A DNA stretch of 64,000 nt from Peribacillus deserti (GTDB lineage: Bacteria; Bacillota; Bacilli; Bacillales; DSM-1321). Below are positions 34,872-44,184 of this stretch, in pieces; the first letter of the stretch is position 1; the number at the start of each line of letters is the position of its first letter. A program made the position numbers and the translations under genes. The DNA is taken from the NCBI RefSeq assembly GCF_016909175.1, contig NZ_JAFBFI010000015.1:62001-126000 (forward strand), in the 5' to 3' direction. Under the pieces are notes generated by a model. It was not told the DNA's origin and ran no database searches. It saw only the letters and a program-made list of their open reading frames with translations.

Positions 34872-35840
34872 GTGGTCAGTATTAAAGATATCGCTAAAAA
34901 AGCTGGAGTGTCCATCTCGACGGTTTCATACGCTTTAAACGGAAGCCCGAAGGTGACCGGGGAAACATCTGCGAAGATCTTAGCGATTGCCAAGGAATTA
35001 AACTATGTACCTAATGCTGCTGCACGTTCATTGAAAAAACGCGAAACCAACATAATCGGTGTGTTCCTGACGGATTATAGCGGTGCATTTTACGGCCAGC
35101 TTCTGCAAGGGATGCAGGAAGCCCTGGCCAAAAAGGGTTACGAATTGATCGTTTGCAGCGGGAAGGAAACGCATCGATTTCTACCGGAGCGGATAGTGGA
35201 TGGTGCAATCATCCTCGATGTAACGTTCCCCGATGAGGAATTGATCAAGTTTGCGAACCTTGGAAGTAAATTAGTCGTATTGGACAGGGAGCTTGAACAT
35301 GAGAATATTAAACAAGTATTGCTCCATAACGAATCCGGGGCCACCCTCGCCATTGACCACTTGATTGATAAGGGTCACAAGAAGATTTATGCCGTCACGG
35401 GACCTGACATTTCCTATGATGCCAACCAGCGCCTTACTGCAGTGAGGCAGACTGTAGGCCGTCATAGCGACATAGAATATCAGGAAATCGAGGGCAACTT
35501 CAACAAGCCGGCCGGCGAACGAGCTGCCGAACAGATCGTGCGGGAATACAGCGGTCCAGCGGCTGTATTTTGTTTGAACGACGAAATGGCGATTGGAATG
35601 TATGATTACCTATCAAAGACTGACTACCGGGTCGGAAAAGAAGTTCATATCATTGGTTTTGACAACATCGAGGTCGCACGGTTCACTGTCCCCCGGCTCG
35701 CTACCATTAATTATTCAAAGCGCAAATGGGGTACCCTGGCCGCAGAGCACCTGGTGAAATTATTGGCAAATGAACATGTTCAGAATGAGCGGATCTATGT
35801 CTCCTTAATAGACGGAGATTCAGTTCAAAAAATACAATAA
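34872..35840 (+). CDS. LacI-family transcriptional regulator of the glucan locus
   Basis: A 322-residue LacI/GalR repressor. The N-terminal helix-turn-helix and hinge read SIKDIAKKAGVSISTVSYAL and NAAARSLKK; the periplasmic-binding-like effector domain follows (GVFLTDYSGAFYGQLLQG, HLIDKGHKKIYAVTGP, VHIIGFDNIEVARF). GTG start at 34872 with GGAGAAGG upstream. It is the only regulator in the locus. GAAACGTTTC, a palindrome with the central CG typical of LacI sites, marks all three locus promoters but not this gene's own. Inducer is presumably a short beta-1,2-glucan. Confidence 0.88.
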   Translation: MVSIKDIAKKAGVSISTVSYALNGSPKVTGETSAKILAIAKELNYVPNAAARSLKKRETNIIGVFLTDYSGAFYGQLLQGMQEALAKKGYELIVCSGKETHRFLPERIVDGAIILDVTFPDEELIKFANLGSKLVVLDRELEHENIKQVLLHNESGATLAIDHLIDKGHKKIYAVTGPDISYDANQRLTAVRQTVGRHSDIEYQEIEGNFNKPAGERAAEQIVREYSGPAAVFCLNDEMAIGMYDYLSKTDYRVGKEVHIIGFDNIEVARFTVPRLATINYSKRKWGTLAAEHLVKLLANEHVQNERIYVSLIDGDSVQKIQ

Positions 35841-35992
35841 AAAGTTAAGGTAACAACAACGTTGACCTGACAGACAACCAGCCTACGAGAAGACAAAGAT
35901 GTTGACCCATGCTGGATAGGAATAAAGAGAAATACCTATCTTTTATCCTCATATATTTGAAACCGATTTATTTAATCGTGTTTCCCCTTAAT

Positions 35993-36019
35993 AAACCCAG
36001 TGAATTGATCACTGGGTTT
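35993..36019 (+). terminator. Terminator downstream of the LacI gene
   Basis: AAACCCAGTGA-attga-TCACTGGGTTT, perfect 11-base stem, then TTATAT. It lies 150 bases after the stop; nothing coding is seen in between. Confidence 0.75.
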
Positions 36020-36120
36020 TATATATTCTATATGGAATAAATATTACATGGACCAGAAACAGATGCAGGAGTTGCAATCGTTATATTTATCGTGAACGGG
36101 GCATCCAGAAGACATAGTAA

Positions 36121-36166
36121 AAACCAGAATGAAGGACACCTTTTACAGTGTCCTTCATTCTGGTTT
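36121..36166 (-). terminator. Perfect 19-bp hairpin
   Basis: Arms 36121-36139 and 36148-36166 are exact complements around 8 bases. The minus strand continues TTTTTAC, but no minus gene ends nearby (mscS ends at 36516), so it may be the distal terminator of mscS or a relic. Bases 36167-36515 hold no supportable gene. Confidence 0.55.
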
Positions 36167-36515
36167 GTGGTCCGTTCTACCCTTCTTTTACTTTAGTTCC
36201 TTTTTTTATGAGTGGTTGTTTTCTTCTTTAGCTATAGAGAAAAAAGGAAAAACCAACATGTCAAATAAAAATGAGAACTTTATATAATAATAGAATTTTA
36301 TTTCTTTAAAAAATGGCCAGCCCGCAAGTATTTGACCAAGAGGACTCTGTCACTCAGTATTTGTACTATAGACCTTCAAAAAAATATGCAGACCCTTATT
36401 GGATTTGCAAAATTTCTAAGTTTAACTTTGGAGTCAAACCCACCACATTACTTTTATAAATTAGTAGCAAGTGAACATCCTAAAATTCCCAAGATATTTG
36501 CCAGCAGCCACTTAT

Positions 36516-37631
36516 TCAATCATAGGACATCATAGGTTCTAATTCGTCACTTGATTGTGAAGTTACGTAAATGGTTCGGCTCGGGAAAGCAACTTCTACT
36601 CCCTCTTCCTCTAATATCCCCATGATTTCTAAATTGATTTCATGTTTAACCTTAACGTGTTCTGCCCAAACAGTAGAATTTGTAAAAAAGTAGATAAGAA
36701 TATCGAGACTGCTTTCATTATAATGATCAAATGCTACCATAATCGTATCCGGATGAACTTCCTCATGAGCCATCAATAACGCTTCAATCCGATTTACCAC
36801 TCTATGAATTTCTTCCTTGGAAGTTTTATAGTTAAGTCCTAAGTGAAAAGTAATCCGTCTTTTCCCCATACGGCTCCAATTGGTAATGGCTTCATTTGCA
36901 AGTGTTGCATTTGGAACGGTAACTAGAGCCTGGCTAAAAGTACGAATTTGAGTACTTCTGAAATTGATATCCTCTACCGTTCCCTCTACGCTCGGAGTTA
37001 AGATCCAATCTCCAATCGAAAAAGGTTTTTCTGTTACAATAACGATGCCGCCAATTAGATTACCGACCGATTCTTTGGCAGCTAAAGCAAACGCCAGTCC
37101 CCCTAACCCAAGACCTGCCACCAAACCATTTACATCATAATCAAATTCCTGGCCAATTATACTTAAACTTATGGCAACGATAATGACACGGATGGCTCTT
37201 GAAATAAACGGAATAAGAATTAAATCAATCTTATTGTTAATTCTTTGATTTACACTGATTAATATCCCAGAGGCAGGAGATGACAAATTAAACAATCCCC
37301 ATGTAATTAATACGATTACCATTGAACGTAAAAATTTTAAAAACAATGCATTGTGCTGCTCTATAAATGGGAAATAATCCATTGCCAGGTATAAACCTAA
37401 AATAATGAAAAACCATCCTAAAGGACGTTCAAAACCTAAACATATTTGTGTAATAAAATCAGTTGGTGTTTTTTTAGACAATTTTAAAATCAACTGAAAA
37501 ACATACTTTGTAAATAGGTTTCTAAATAAAACAAATAAAAGCAAAATCCCTACAGAAATTCCTAAATTCTTTAACATGTCATAGTCTATCTCCAACATTG
37601 AAAAAGCAAATACAAATGAACCTAAAGACAT
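36516..37631 (-). CDS. Mechanosensitive channel, MscS family
   Basis: A 371-residue membrane protein with about five hydrophobic segments, then the MscS pore helix and beta domain: VAGLGLGGLAFALAAKESVGNL followed by IGDWI and GTVEDINFRSTQIRTF. The C-terminal alpha/beta cage follows. It releases solutes on hypo-osmotic shock. Reading frame complete; monocistronic. Confidence 0.87.
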   Translation of the reverse strand: MSLGSFVFAFSMLEIDYDMLKNLGISVGILLLFVLFRNLFTKYVFQLILKLSKKTPTDFITQICLGFERPLGWFFIILGLYLAMDYFPFIEQHNALFLKFLRSMVIVLITWGLFNLSSPASGILISVNQRINNKIDLILIPFISRAIRVIIVAISLSIIGQEFDYDVNGLVAGLGLGGLAFALAAKESVGNLIGGIVIVTEKPFSIGDWILTPSVEGTVEDINFRSTQIRTFSQALVTVPNATLANEAITNWSRMGKRRITFHLGLNYKTSKEEIHRVVNRIEALLMAHEEVHPDTIMVAFDHYNESSLDILIYFFTNSTVWAEHVKVKHEINLEIMGILEEEGVEVAFPSRTIYVTSQSSDELEPMMSYD

Positions 37632-37773
37632 TTCTACAATAACTTCTCCCTTTTTACGATACTATTTTTAGTCAATATAATTGACGGAAAAATCGATGTT
37701 ATTCTGTCACTGAGAACACCTTTTTCAAACCATTACATCGCAAATATCATATCTTTTTTAACAGGATATTTGA

Positions 37774-37944
37774 ATGCAACCAAAGTCTCAGTTTGAAATG
37801 CAAAAAAAGGTAACAGGTGTAAAGGAAAAGCAGTCATTTAGTGAACTGAAAAACCCAAACACTTTGGCGCATATCCTAGCGGCTGCCTGCCTGGTGTTTT
37901 ATATGTCCTATCCCTTCAGCAGCATCAAAGGCAGAACTAAATAG
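37774..37944 (+). CDS. Possible small membrane protein (56 aa)
   Basis: Fifty-six codons with AGGA 7 bases before the ATG. A basic polar first half (MQPKSQFEMQKKVTGVKEK) is followed by one hydrophobic segment (LAHILAAACLVFYMSYPF) and a basic end. It is either a small single-span protein or the remaining end of a lost membrane gene. No family recognised. The rest of 37632-38116 shows nothing else. Confidence 0.35.
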   Translation: MQPKSQFEMQKKVTGVKEKQSFSELKNPNTLAHILAAACLVFYMSYPFSSIKGRTK

Positions 37945-38116
37945 ATTAGAAGTTAGGATAACATCAGAAAGATAAGCTTTAATACACACTGGAAATTCAC
38001 CTTTGTTCATACTAACAGGGGCACACATTGCTAGTAACAAGAATGTAAATAGGTTGTCATCATAATAGAGTTGATGATTAAAGGCTCAGGGTATAGAGTA
38101 GATTGGTAGTTGAGGA

Positions 38117-38446
38117 GTGATTAAGCTGAAAACAGTAACAGTTGATAAGTTAAGATTTAAGAAAGAGTTATCTATGATCGAGCAATTATCCATTAAACAT
38201 TTCGTCTTTAATTGGGTTGGTTGTCCACCAGAAGGATTAGATGAATTTCTTCCACTCGAGTACACAGAAGATGTTTTGGCAAAAATGGAGGCATCAGATG
38301 GTACAGTTCTCTGTATTGAAGAACAAGAACAATTTAGATATGCAACAATAACAGAAGATAATCAAATTGTTATTGCCTTTTTAGATTCTAATAAAGAGTT
38401 AAAACATAGAGTTTTCTCCCTGGATGAGGTAGTAAATAAGAGGTAA
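38117..38446 (+). CDS. Hypothetical protein (up to 109 aa)
   Basis: Soluble, acidic, with two likely strands around VLCIEEQEQFRYATITEDNQ and a Trp/Cys patch FNWVGCPPEG. The GTG at 38117 overlaps the GAGGAG ribosome site; a CTG at 38126 is spaced better (8 bases) and would give 106 residues. Followed by a terminator. No family recognised. Confidence 0.6.
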   Translation: MIKLKTVTVDKLRFKKELSMIEQLSIKHFVFNWVGCPPEGLDEFLPLEYTEDVLAKMEASDGTVLCIEEQEQFRYATITEDNQIVIAFLDSNKELKHRVFSLDEVVNKR

Positions 38447-38475
38447 CTTTCCTCATTTTTACCTTTACTATACGC

Positions 38476-38520
38476 AAAAACACGCTCATAAGAATCGCTG
38501 ATTTTTATGAGCATGTTTTT
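38476..38520. terminator. Terminator after the 109-residue gene
   Basis: AAAAACACGCTCATAA / TTATGAGCATGTTTTT stem with runs on both sides. The stretch 38521-38816 beyond it contains only a short GGAGG-GTG frame of 15 codons and no supportable gene. Confidence 0.8.
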
Positions 38521-38816
38521 AAGATAATGTTAGGTAGCGGAATGTATAGATGAGAAAAGAGAAACGTGAATATTGCTGTTAATGTAGAAAACAGGTTGTT
38601 AAGAATACATGGAGGAAAACCGTGATCATGCATCCAATAAGCATCTCAGCAAATGCTAATGAATTATGATATATCCATATTAGAAATCGCTCTTTTATTA
38701 GCTTCAGTCTCGTAATTCCTCCCTGACCATTACTGAATCTGTGCCAAATGAAAAACACACAACTTATATCGGCAGTATCATTTGTATAACCCTGTTTTTA
38801 GTTCATAGCAAGGCTT

Positions 38817-39008
38817 TTATAAAAAATCATTAATGTTTTCATTTAACCAAACATACACTTGATCTCTGACTTCTTTGTCATTTTCTCCTAATCGTTCGGC
38901 TAAGCTGACTAATTCTGCTGGCATGTTGTTGGTAACATTGTTGATTTGTTCGTCACTCGGCGGCATTCCTAACGCGTCAATAAAACATTCGTGAATTAAT
39001 TCAATCAT
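38817..39008 (-). CDS. Small acidic hypothetical protein (63 aa)
   Basis: All-helical-looking, acidic, ending VYVWLNENINDFL. GGGGTG lies 8 bases before the ATG. It overlaps the end of the upstream 67-residue gene by 8 bases, so the pair is coupled. Its size, acidity and pairing would suit a small two-gene module such as an inhibitor pair, but I recognise neither protein. Confidence 0.6.
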   Translation of the reverse strand: MIELIHECFIDALGMPPSDEQINNVTNNMPAELVSLAERLGENDKEVRDQVYVWLNENINDFL

Positions 39009-39204
39009 TATTTACACCCCTATATTTGTTTAAAACAAAATAACTGTTAAGTTCTTGCTTACTTAAATATAACTTTCCCTTCAGGTCTGCGCATTGTAAT
39101 GTAAATTCTTTTACTCCAATAAATTCAGATTCCGATATAAGAAAGAATACAGTTCCTTTTTTGTAAAGATCTTTATAATTTTTAATTAACCGATAAATCT
39201 TCAT
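39001..39204 (-). CDS. Small hypothetical protein (67 aa)
   Basis: Basic, mixed strand and helix (MKIYRLIKNYKDLYKKGTVFFLI). GAGGT precedes the ATG. First gene of the two-gene unit with the acidic 63-residue protein. Confidence 0.6.
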   Translation of the reverse strand: MKIYRLIKNYKDLYKKGTVFFLISESEFIGVKEFTLQCADLKGKLYLSKQELNSYFVLNKYRGVNND

Positions 39205-39641
39205 TACTACCTCAAATATGTATAAATGGATTAGTTTTAATTATTTTACCACTGTTTGCTTTGCAGGATTATTATATAGAATAAAATAAGCGGAAAAAGG
39301 CATTGATAGGCAGGGTTTCAGTTGAATACCAGAAACACGCCTGAGAAGCAGCATAAACCTTATTTCCAACTTTTGAGGTTTTCAAGCATTGGAACTATTA
39401 AATTGTTACTTTATTCTACATAGTACTTTTACAGAGCCTAGATTTAAAAACAAATCTCTATCTAGTCATTTCTCGCAAACAAAAATTTAGCTTTAAAATA
39501 CTTGTATTCACTAGAAATACAGTCAATATATACGCTTCCATTAACGTTTATAGATTCCCTATAACAACTCCTCTTTTAAATTAAAAATATACATAACAAC
39601 ATTTAATAAAGATTTTATATAAAAAGATTGAGGTGGTTTCA
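39205..39641. other. Gap, no gene recognised
   Basis: AT-rich spacer between divergent small genes; presumably holds their promoters. No repeat or structured RNA recognised. Confidence 0.3.
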
Positions 39642-39869
39642 GTGGAAAACAGTTACAGTAGTGAAGGTAATAGGATATTAGAGGGCACTTCTTCCATAAA
39701 AAAACTATGTGCTAACTGTTTTTGGATGGAATCAGATAAGTTTGGACCTCTCTGCCACTATACCGATAGACATAATGAAGAAGAAGCTGTTCGGTTAACA
39801 GCCCATTGTGCCTATGATTATTCTTGCAAGTTTTGGAGGTTTGAGCCCAATAAGTATGGCAAAGATTAA
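39642..39869 (+). CDS. Small Cys-rich hypothetical protein (75 aa)
   Basis: Five Cys: LCANCFWME, GPLCHYTD, AHCAYDYSCKFW. The CxxC and later Cys/His could bind zinc or an Fe-S cluster. I take the GTG at 39642, with GAGGTGG 5 bases upstream, over the GTG at 39633 that is part of that site. Cytoplasmic; family unknown. Confidence 0.6.
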   Translation: MENSYSSEGNRILEGTSSIKKLCANCFWMESDKFGPLCHYTDRHNEEEAVRLTAHCAYDYSCKFWRFEPNKYGKD

Positions 39870-39953
39870 ATCTATAGCAGTGCTCTTGTACCCTAGTTCT
39901 ACACAGGACAAGGATATTTTTATTAGGGTTTTGTTAAAGAATGTTGTTGATTT

Positions 39954-40223
39954 TTATATTAAACTTTTGTGCAGGTTAGTCATAGGATCATGATTCTCGT
40001 ATAGTAAATAGAGAGGAGCAATGATGGAAAGTGCCGCTAGTATGCATAGGAATGCCATAATCTCGTTGTCTTTTCTCCAAAATCCCAAGGCTCGAGCGAG
40101 TAAACCAGCTATGCCAAGAGCGAATGTAAGGATATTTAATAATGCACTTAAAGGAATTCCTAAGATATCAAAATCTTTATAAAGCATTGTTAAAAGTATG
40201 AAAAGCATTATAAAAACTACCAT
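39954..40223 (-). CDS. Small integral membrane protein (89 aa)
   Basis: Three hydrophobic segments: VVFIMLFILLTML, LSALLNILTFALGIAGLL, IMAFLCILAALSIIAPLYLL. No charged motif or family recognised. Little supports the ribosome site, so confidence is moderate. Confidence 0.5.
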   Translation of the reverse strand: MVVFIMLFILLTMLYKDFDILGIPLSALLNILTFALGIAGLLARALGFWRKDNEIMAFLCILAALSIIAPLYLLYENHDPMTNLHKSLI

Positions 40224-40389
40224 AAGTAATACACAGCTCTATGATTTTTGGTGATTTTGTTAAACATGATTAGCCCCCCTCCTTATAGAAATCTACCCAG
40301 CAAACTTAAAGATTTAACCTGAATTTTCCACAGCTGACAAGCATCAATTTCAAAATGACTTTTGAAAAATTTCCGCTATAAATAAAAAC

Positions 40390-40420
40390 ACAAGCCCTTC
40401 ATATTATGAAAAGGCTTGTT
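40390..40420 (-). terminator. Hairpin, probable terminator relic
   Basis: ACAAGCC / GGCTTGT with inner CTTCAT/ATGAA; minus strand continues GTTTTTATT. It follows the MFS remnant and may be its former terminator. The rest of 40224-40654 is without a gene. Confidence 0.55.
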
Positions 40421-40654
40421 TCTTAAAATTATGTTTTTCCTGCCGGAACACGGTAATCAAAGTTACTCTGATTCCATCCTCGACCTTGTTCAAAAGTACG
40501 GTCTGTACATGTATCTCTATCGCCATCCCCTAATATCATCTACATAAGTTTCATCAAGGTTTTACTCCATCTCTTACTTCACTAATGAAATCAGAAATGG
40601 TAGTTACTCCGAAACCTAGTCAGTCAGTCTTGTCCCAGCCTCTCTATAAATATT

Positions 40655-40940
40655 TTAATAATTTATCTCATCAGCGCACTTCGACTTAAAATCATATTTT
40701 TCAACAGGTTTTATTGCCTTGATTGTACTTCCCGGCCTGACCATAAAGGAAATGCAATACAACGCTGCCAGGTAAATCATCGCTATTGTCATATCATAGC
40801 TTTACAGAATATAACCGACAAGGATTGGTGAAAGTCCTCCCAGCGCCCTGCCGAAGTTAAAAATGGCGTTCGTTGCTGTAATGCGGAACTGAACTGGATA
40901 ATAACTGCTGATTAAAGCTCCATATCCACTCGGTTTGTAT
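40655..40940 (-). pseudogene. 3' remnant of an MFS transporter gene
   Basis: In one frame the minus strand reads GYGALISSYYPVQFRITATN, then AIFNFGRALGGLSPILVGYIL, a TAA stop, and continues in frame SYDMTIAMIYLAALYCISF and on to EINY-stop. This is the last two or three transmembrane segments of a metabolite:H+ symporter-type MFS carrier, with one nonsense codon. Upstream of about 40940 homology ends abruptly. Bases 40941-41088 show nothing. Confidence 0.75.
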
Positions 40941-41088
40941 GAAAACAGAGTTACAAGTATATATGAATGATGAATTAGGTTAGATCTATTAAAATTGTTG
41001 ATTTCTTCACTCCTGCTTTTGACAACTGTTCCCTCCCGTACCAGGTCATCCCCAGCACAGGAGCTATATTCTGAACAGTGAATCTAAC

Positions 41089-43374
41089 CTATTTCCAAAT
41101 CTCAATCATTGCATCGGCATATGCTTTCAAACTGTCATACGCTTTCACCGAGATTTGTTTCGCGCCCTTTTTAAGCTCAAGGAATTCTTTAAAATCATTA
41201 ACATGTTTCACAACCTTATCCGCAGATCCTTTCTTTTCAAACTGACCCACGGAATTCAAATGTGCTTTCAATGCTTGCGCTGCACCTGCTTTGAACGCTC
41301 CCTCTTTGGCAAAGCTATCAATAACAGAACTTAGTCCTACTGCACTAAGATTGCTTGGCAGAAGATTAGTTTCGGTAACGCTTTGCTTAGAATCTGTCTC
41401 TGAAGTAGCCTTAAAGGTAAGGGTGGCCGGAGTTGTCTTACCCTTCGGAATTTTCACGTATACCGGTACAGCGACGGTTGCTCCCGGTTCAACAGCAATT
41501 ACGTTGTGGTCAAGCTGCACTTTCCAATCATCACCTGCAGAAGCGTTGACTCGAATAAGATCCTTTGCTTCGCCGGTATTAGTGACATTAAAATGATAGA
41601 CTGCCACTTTCTCCTGTACGGCGGGTTGTATAGTGCCTGCGCTTACATTCACCCCGCGTTTATAGGCACCTGCGCCCTCCGTGTTACGTACCGCAACCTG
41701 ATAACGTAACACGCCGTCATTGTCTTTGTGTTTCCCTAAAATGTAGAATTGAAGTTTATTGTATGGATCGATGTACTCACTGACAATAGTGTCTTTGTCA
41801 ATAGAACCATCGAATTGTCCGGAGACCAGACTTGCCCCATTCCCAGCTTTGAATAAAGCATCAAGGGTTTGCCTCGGGTCCCCTTTGCCAACCATAGCTG
41901 TTGTGCCGTCAGGTCTTGTAAAGTCCTTCAGATTGATATCCTCTGGATGTGAATCAACTACCCAAATGTTCGGGGAAGACTCCGCATTTTTCGTTTTGGC
42001 TATCAATACACCTGAGTCGGCTGCAAAGGAATCCGCACCAAAGCGGTCTACCACTTCTAGTGTGTAGTTATTGTACAATCTATTGTTTAAAATATCGTTA
42101 CGCCAGTCACCGGCAAGGTAATCGGTTGGTGTTAAATCGTCCATACTGATGTTGATGCCGTGGATTCCTGTTCGGCCAAATTTACTTCCAACTGGTGCCT
42201 GACGCGCGACAATATCCGCAAATGCCGGTCCAGATTCTTTTAATTCATCACGGTTTAGCCGCAGAACTTCATCATCGGATACAAATCCCTGTTTCATTTT
42301 ATTACGAAGCATATGTGGTGCCGATAGAGAAGCACCAAGGGTAGATGGAATCATCCAGCGAGTGTGCGTTCCGCCTGGACCATTGAATGATCCACGGCTC
42401 ATCGTTTCCCAATAACCCGAATAGGTTCTAGGGTCAAGAGCCGCATTATTGTAATTATCGCCAAGACCGCGGAGATGGCCAAATTCGTGAGCAAATGTGC
42501 CCATGCCATCACTTTCGCCTTGAATAGAAACACGAATGTTTTTGCCATTTATCGTTGCACTAGATGCGGCGGACCAAATTGATTTAGCTGCATACCAGGA
42601 GGACCATGGTACATAACGAGTTTTTGCCCAGTTTGGCATATTTTCAAATCCAGGCATATCCTTCGGTGGACCAAATTCATCAGGCACCGCGTCTTGATTT
42701 AGAAACTTCATTTCGCCGAGTTCCTGCCATACAGTTGATTCATCATAGCCGGCATGAACGATGAACGCAAAGTCATATTCCTTTCCAGACGCATTTATGT
42801 CGGCTACTGCTGCATTTACGCCATCCGTGAAAAGGTTCCCACTAGGATAATTACTTGGCCGGGCACCCGAATTCATACTGTTTTCAAGCCCATACTGAAA
42901 TTCGTTTTTATCCAAGCGGTACGGACCATAAGAATCAAGTGATACGCCCCATTTTCCATGGGAGTTCTCTTTCCAAAAATTATCGATTGTCTGATAGTTG
43001 TTGAGTTTGCTAGGAACATTCAAGAAATTCTTCCACCATTCCCCAAGTTTTTCACGAGGAACAGCATCGACTTGTGGATTACCGATGAGTTCTGAACCCT
43101 TAGGTTTAGTCAAGATAAAATCCTGATCCGGAAAGTCGACCAAAATCAATGCCCCTTTAAGTTCTGTTTCCGGTTTAATATCCGTGGTATTCCAGTTAAT
43201 ACCCGGAACCTGATAATAATCATTCCACGTCATATCTTCCGGATTCACCCATGATTGTGGATCAACTGGGCCGGGTATTTTATCCAGTCCTGGTTCCGCA
43301 GCAAAAGCGGCTGTTGTAGACATTGCAAGAAATATAGTGGTTGATAATGCCGCAATCTTAGTTCCAACCTTCAA
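41089..43374 (-). CDS. Secreted M6-family (immune inhibitor A-like) metalloprotease
   Basis: A 761-residue secreted protease. Signal peptide at 1-25 (LSTTIFLAMSTTAAFAAEP). The zinc site is HEFGHLRGLGDN (HExxH plus downstream Asp). Around residues 570-670 is a beta-sandwich of the NEW3/FN3 kind (VAVYHFNVTNTGEAKDLIRV). The last 85 residues (LSSVIDSFAKEGAFKAGAAQ ... ALKAHL ... YDSLKAYADAMIEIWK) match the FIMAH module at the ends of secreted Bacillaceae proteins. Extracellular protein degradation is likely. Reading frame intact; no propeptide boundary can be fixed. Confidence 0.87.
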   Translation of the reverse strand: MKVGTKIAALSTTIFLAMSTTAAFAAEPGLDKIPGPVDPQSWVNPEDMTWNDYYQVPGINWNTTDIKPETELKGALILVDFPDQDFILTKPKGSELIGNPQVDAVPREKLGEWWKNFLNVPSKLNNYQTIDNFWKENSHGKWGVSLDSYGPYRLDKNEFQYGLENSMNSGARPSNYPSGNLFTDGVNAAVADINASGKEYDFAFIVHAGYDESTVWQELGEMKFLNQDAVPDEFGPPKDMPGFENMPNWAKTRYVPWSSWYAAKSIWSAASSATINGKNIRVSIQGESDGMGTFAHEFGHLRGLGDNYNNAALDPRTYSGYWETMSRGSFNGPGGTHTRWMIPSTLGASLSAPHMLRNKMKQGFVSDDEVLRLNRDELKESGPAFADIVARQAPVGSKFGRTGIHGINISMDDLTPTDYLAGDWRNDILNNRLYNNYTLEVVDRFGADSFAADSGVLIAKTKNAESSPNIWVVDSHPEDINLKDFTRPDGTTAMVGKGDPRQTLDALFKAGNGASLVSGQFDGSIDKDTIVSEYIDPYNKLQFYILGKHKDNDGVLRYQVAVRNTEGAGAYKRGVNVSAGTIQPAVQEKVAVYHFNVTNTGEAKDLIRVNASAGDDWKVQLDHNVIAVEPGATVAVPVYVKIPKGKTTPATLTFKATSETDSKQSVTETNLLPSNLSAVGLSSVIDSFAKEGAFKAGAAQALKAHLNSVGQFEKKGSADKVVKHVNDFKEFLELKKGAKQISVKAYDSLKAYADAMIEIWK

Positions 43375-44000
43375 TGTGTTTTCCTCCCTCCGAGATTGAA
43401 CCTACTATTTTTTATGTAGGTTTTATTGTTTTCAGATTCCCCCTGTTGATCACGGTATGTCGAATTTTCTTTAACGTTAGCCCCTTAACCCCTTTATCGC
43501 CTCCTTTTACACCTAATTCCTTACCTGGATTTATCACCCCCTCAAAGTCATAAACCATACAGTCAAAAATTGGTTAACGCCTACCAAAATACCAACACCT
43601 TCATGGATTTTACTAGATAAATAAGCTAGCATTTTGCAGAAAACAGGGTTTTCCACCAGAAGTTTGCAAGACGCATAAATATAATGCTGTCTCCATTTAA
43701 ATATTTCGATTCTAGAAACTCTTAGTGTTAATTCTAAATATTATTAACTGAATATTCTAGCAACTTATGGCTTATTTAATTGACAACACTCTTCAAGAAA
43801 CTTGTTTAATTGATAGAAAACGACAATAAATCCTTACCTTTAAGTAATTGTCAATTGTACATGGATTTTGACCTGTTTTGCAGAGATGTTTTCGGTATAA
43901 AAAACTTGCGAAGAAAGGATAGTGGAAGAAAGAGTAAGAAAATAGAATGGAAAAGATATTGAGATTGTATTGAATTATTATTTAATAGAAAAGAAAAAAA
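43375..44000. other. Gap upstream of the M6 protease
   Basis: AT-rich leader of the protease gene (43375-43700) and an unassigned stretch. I see no gene or structured RNA. Confidence 0.3.
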
Positions 44001-44077
44001 CCCGGTTCCTATTATGGAAGAACCGGGGTAATATTGTTCAAAGGGTTACATCCTTGTATGACAAGGATGTAACCCTT
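44001..44077 (-). terminator. Two successive terminators after mutL
   Basis: AAGGGTTACATCCTTG / CAAGGATGTAACCCTT (44041-44077) and CCCGGTTC / GAACCGGG (44001-44027) followed on the minus strand by GTTTTTTTC. The first can act in both directions. Confidence 0.85.
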
Positions 44078-44184
44078 TTTCATTACGGATCTGAGAGGTG
44101 TTCTTGCCCCAACCCCTATCATGTGAAAAAGTAGAGGTCTAAAGAACACATGCTGATATACAAGGTTCTTACTCTTCCAACATC

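Noticed and set aside
36332-36535. 67-residue plus-strand frame and an alternative 47-codon frame from ATG 36314
   Set aside because: No ribosome site, and the longer one overlaps the end of the mscS gene; no recognisable protein.
38590-38670. GGAGG followed by GTG and a 15-codon frame
   Set aside because: Too short and without any supporting signal; could be the start of a lost gene.
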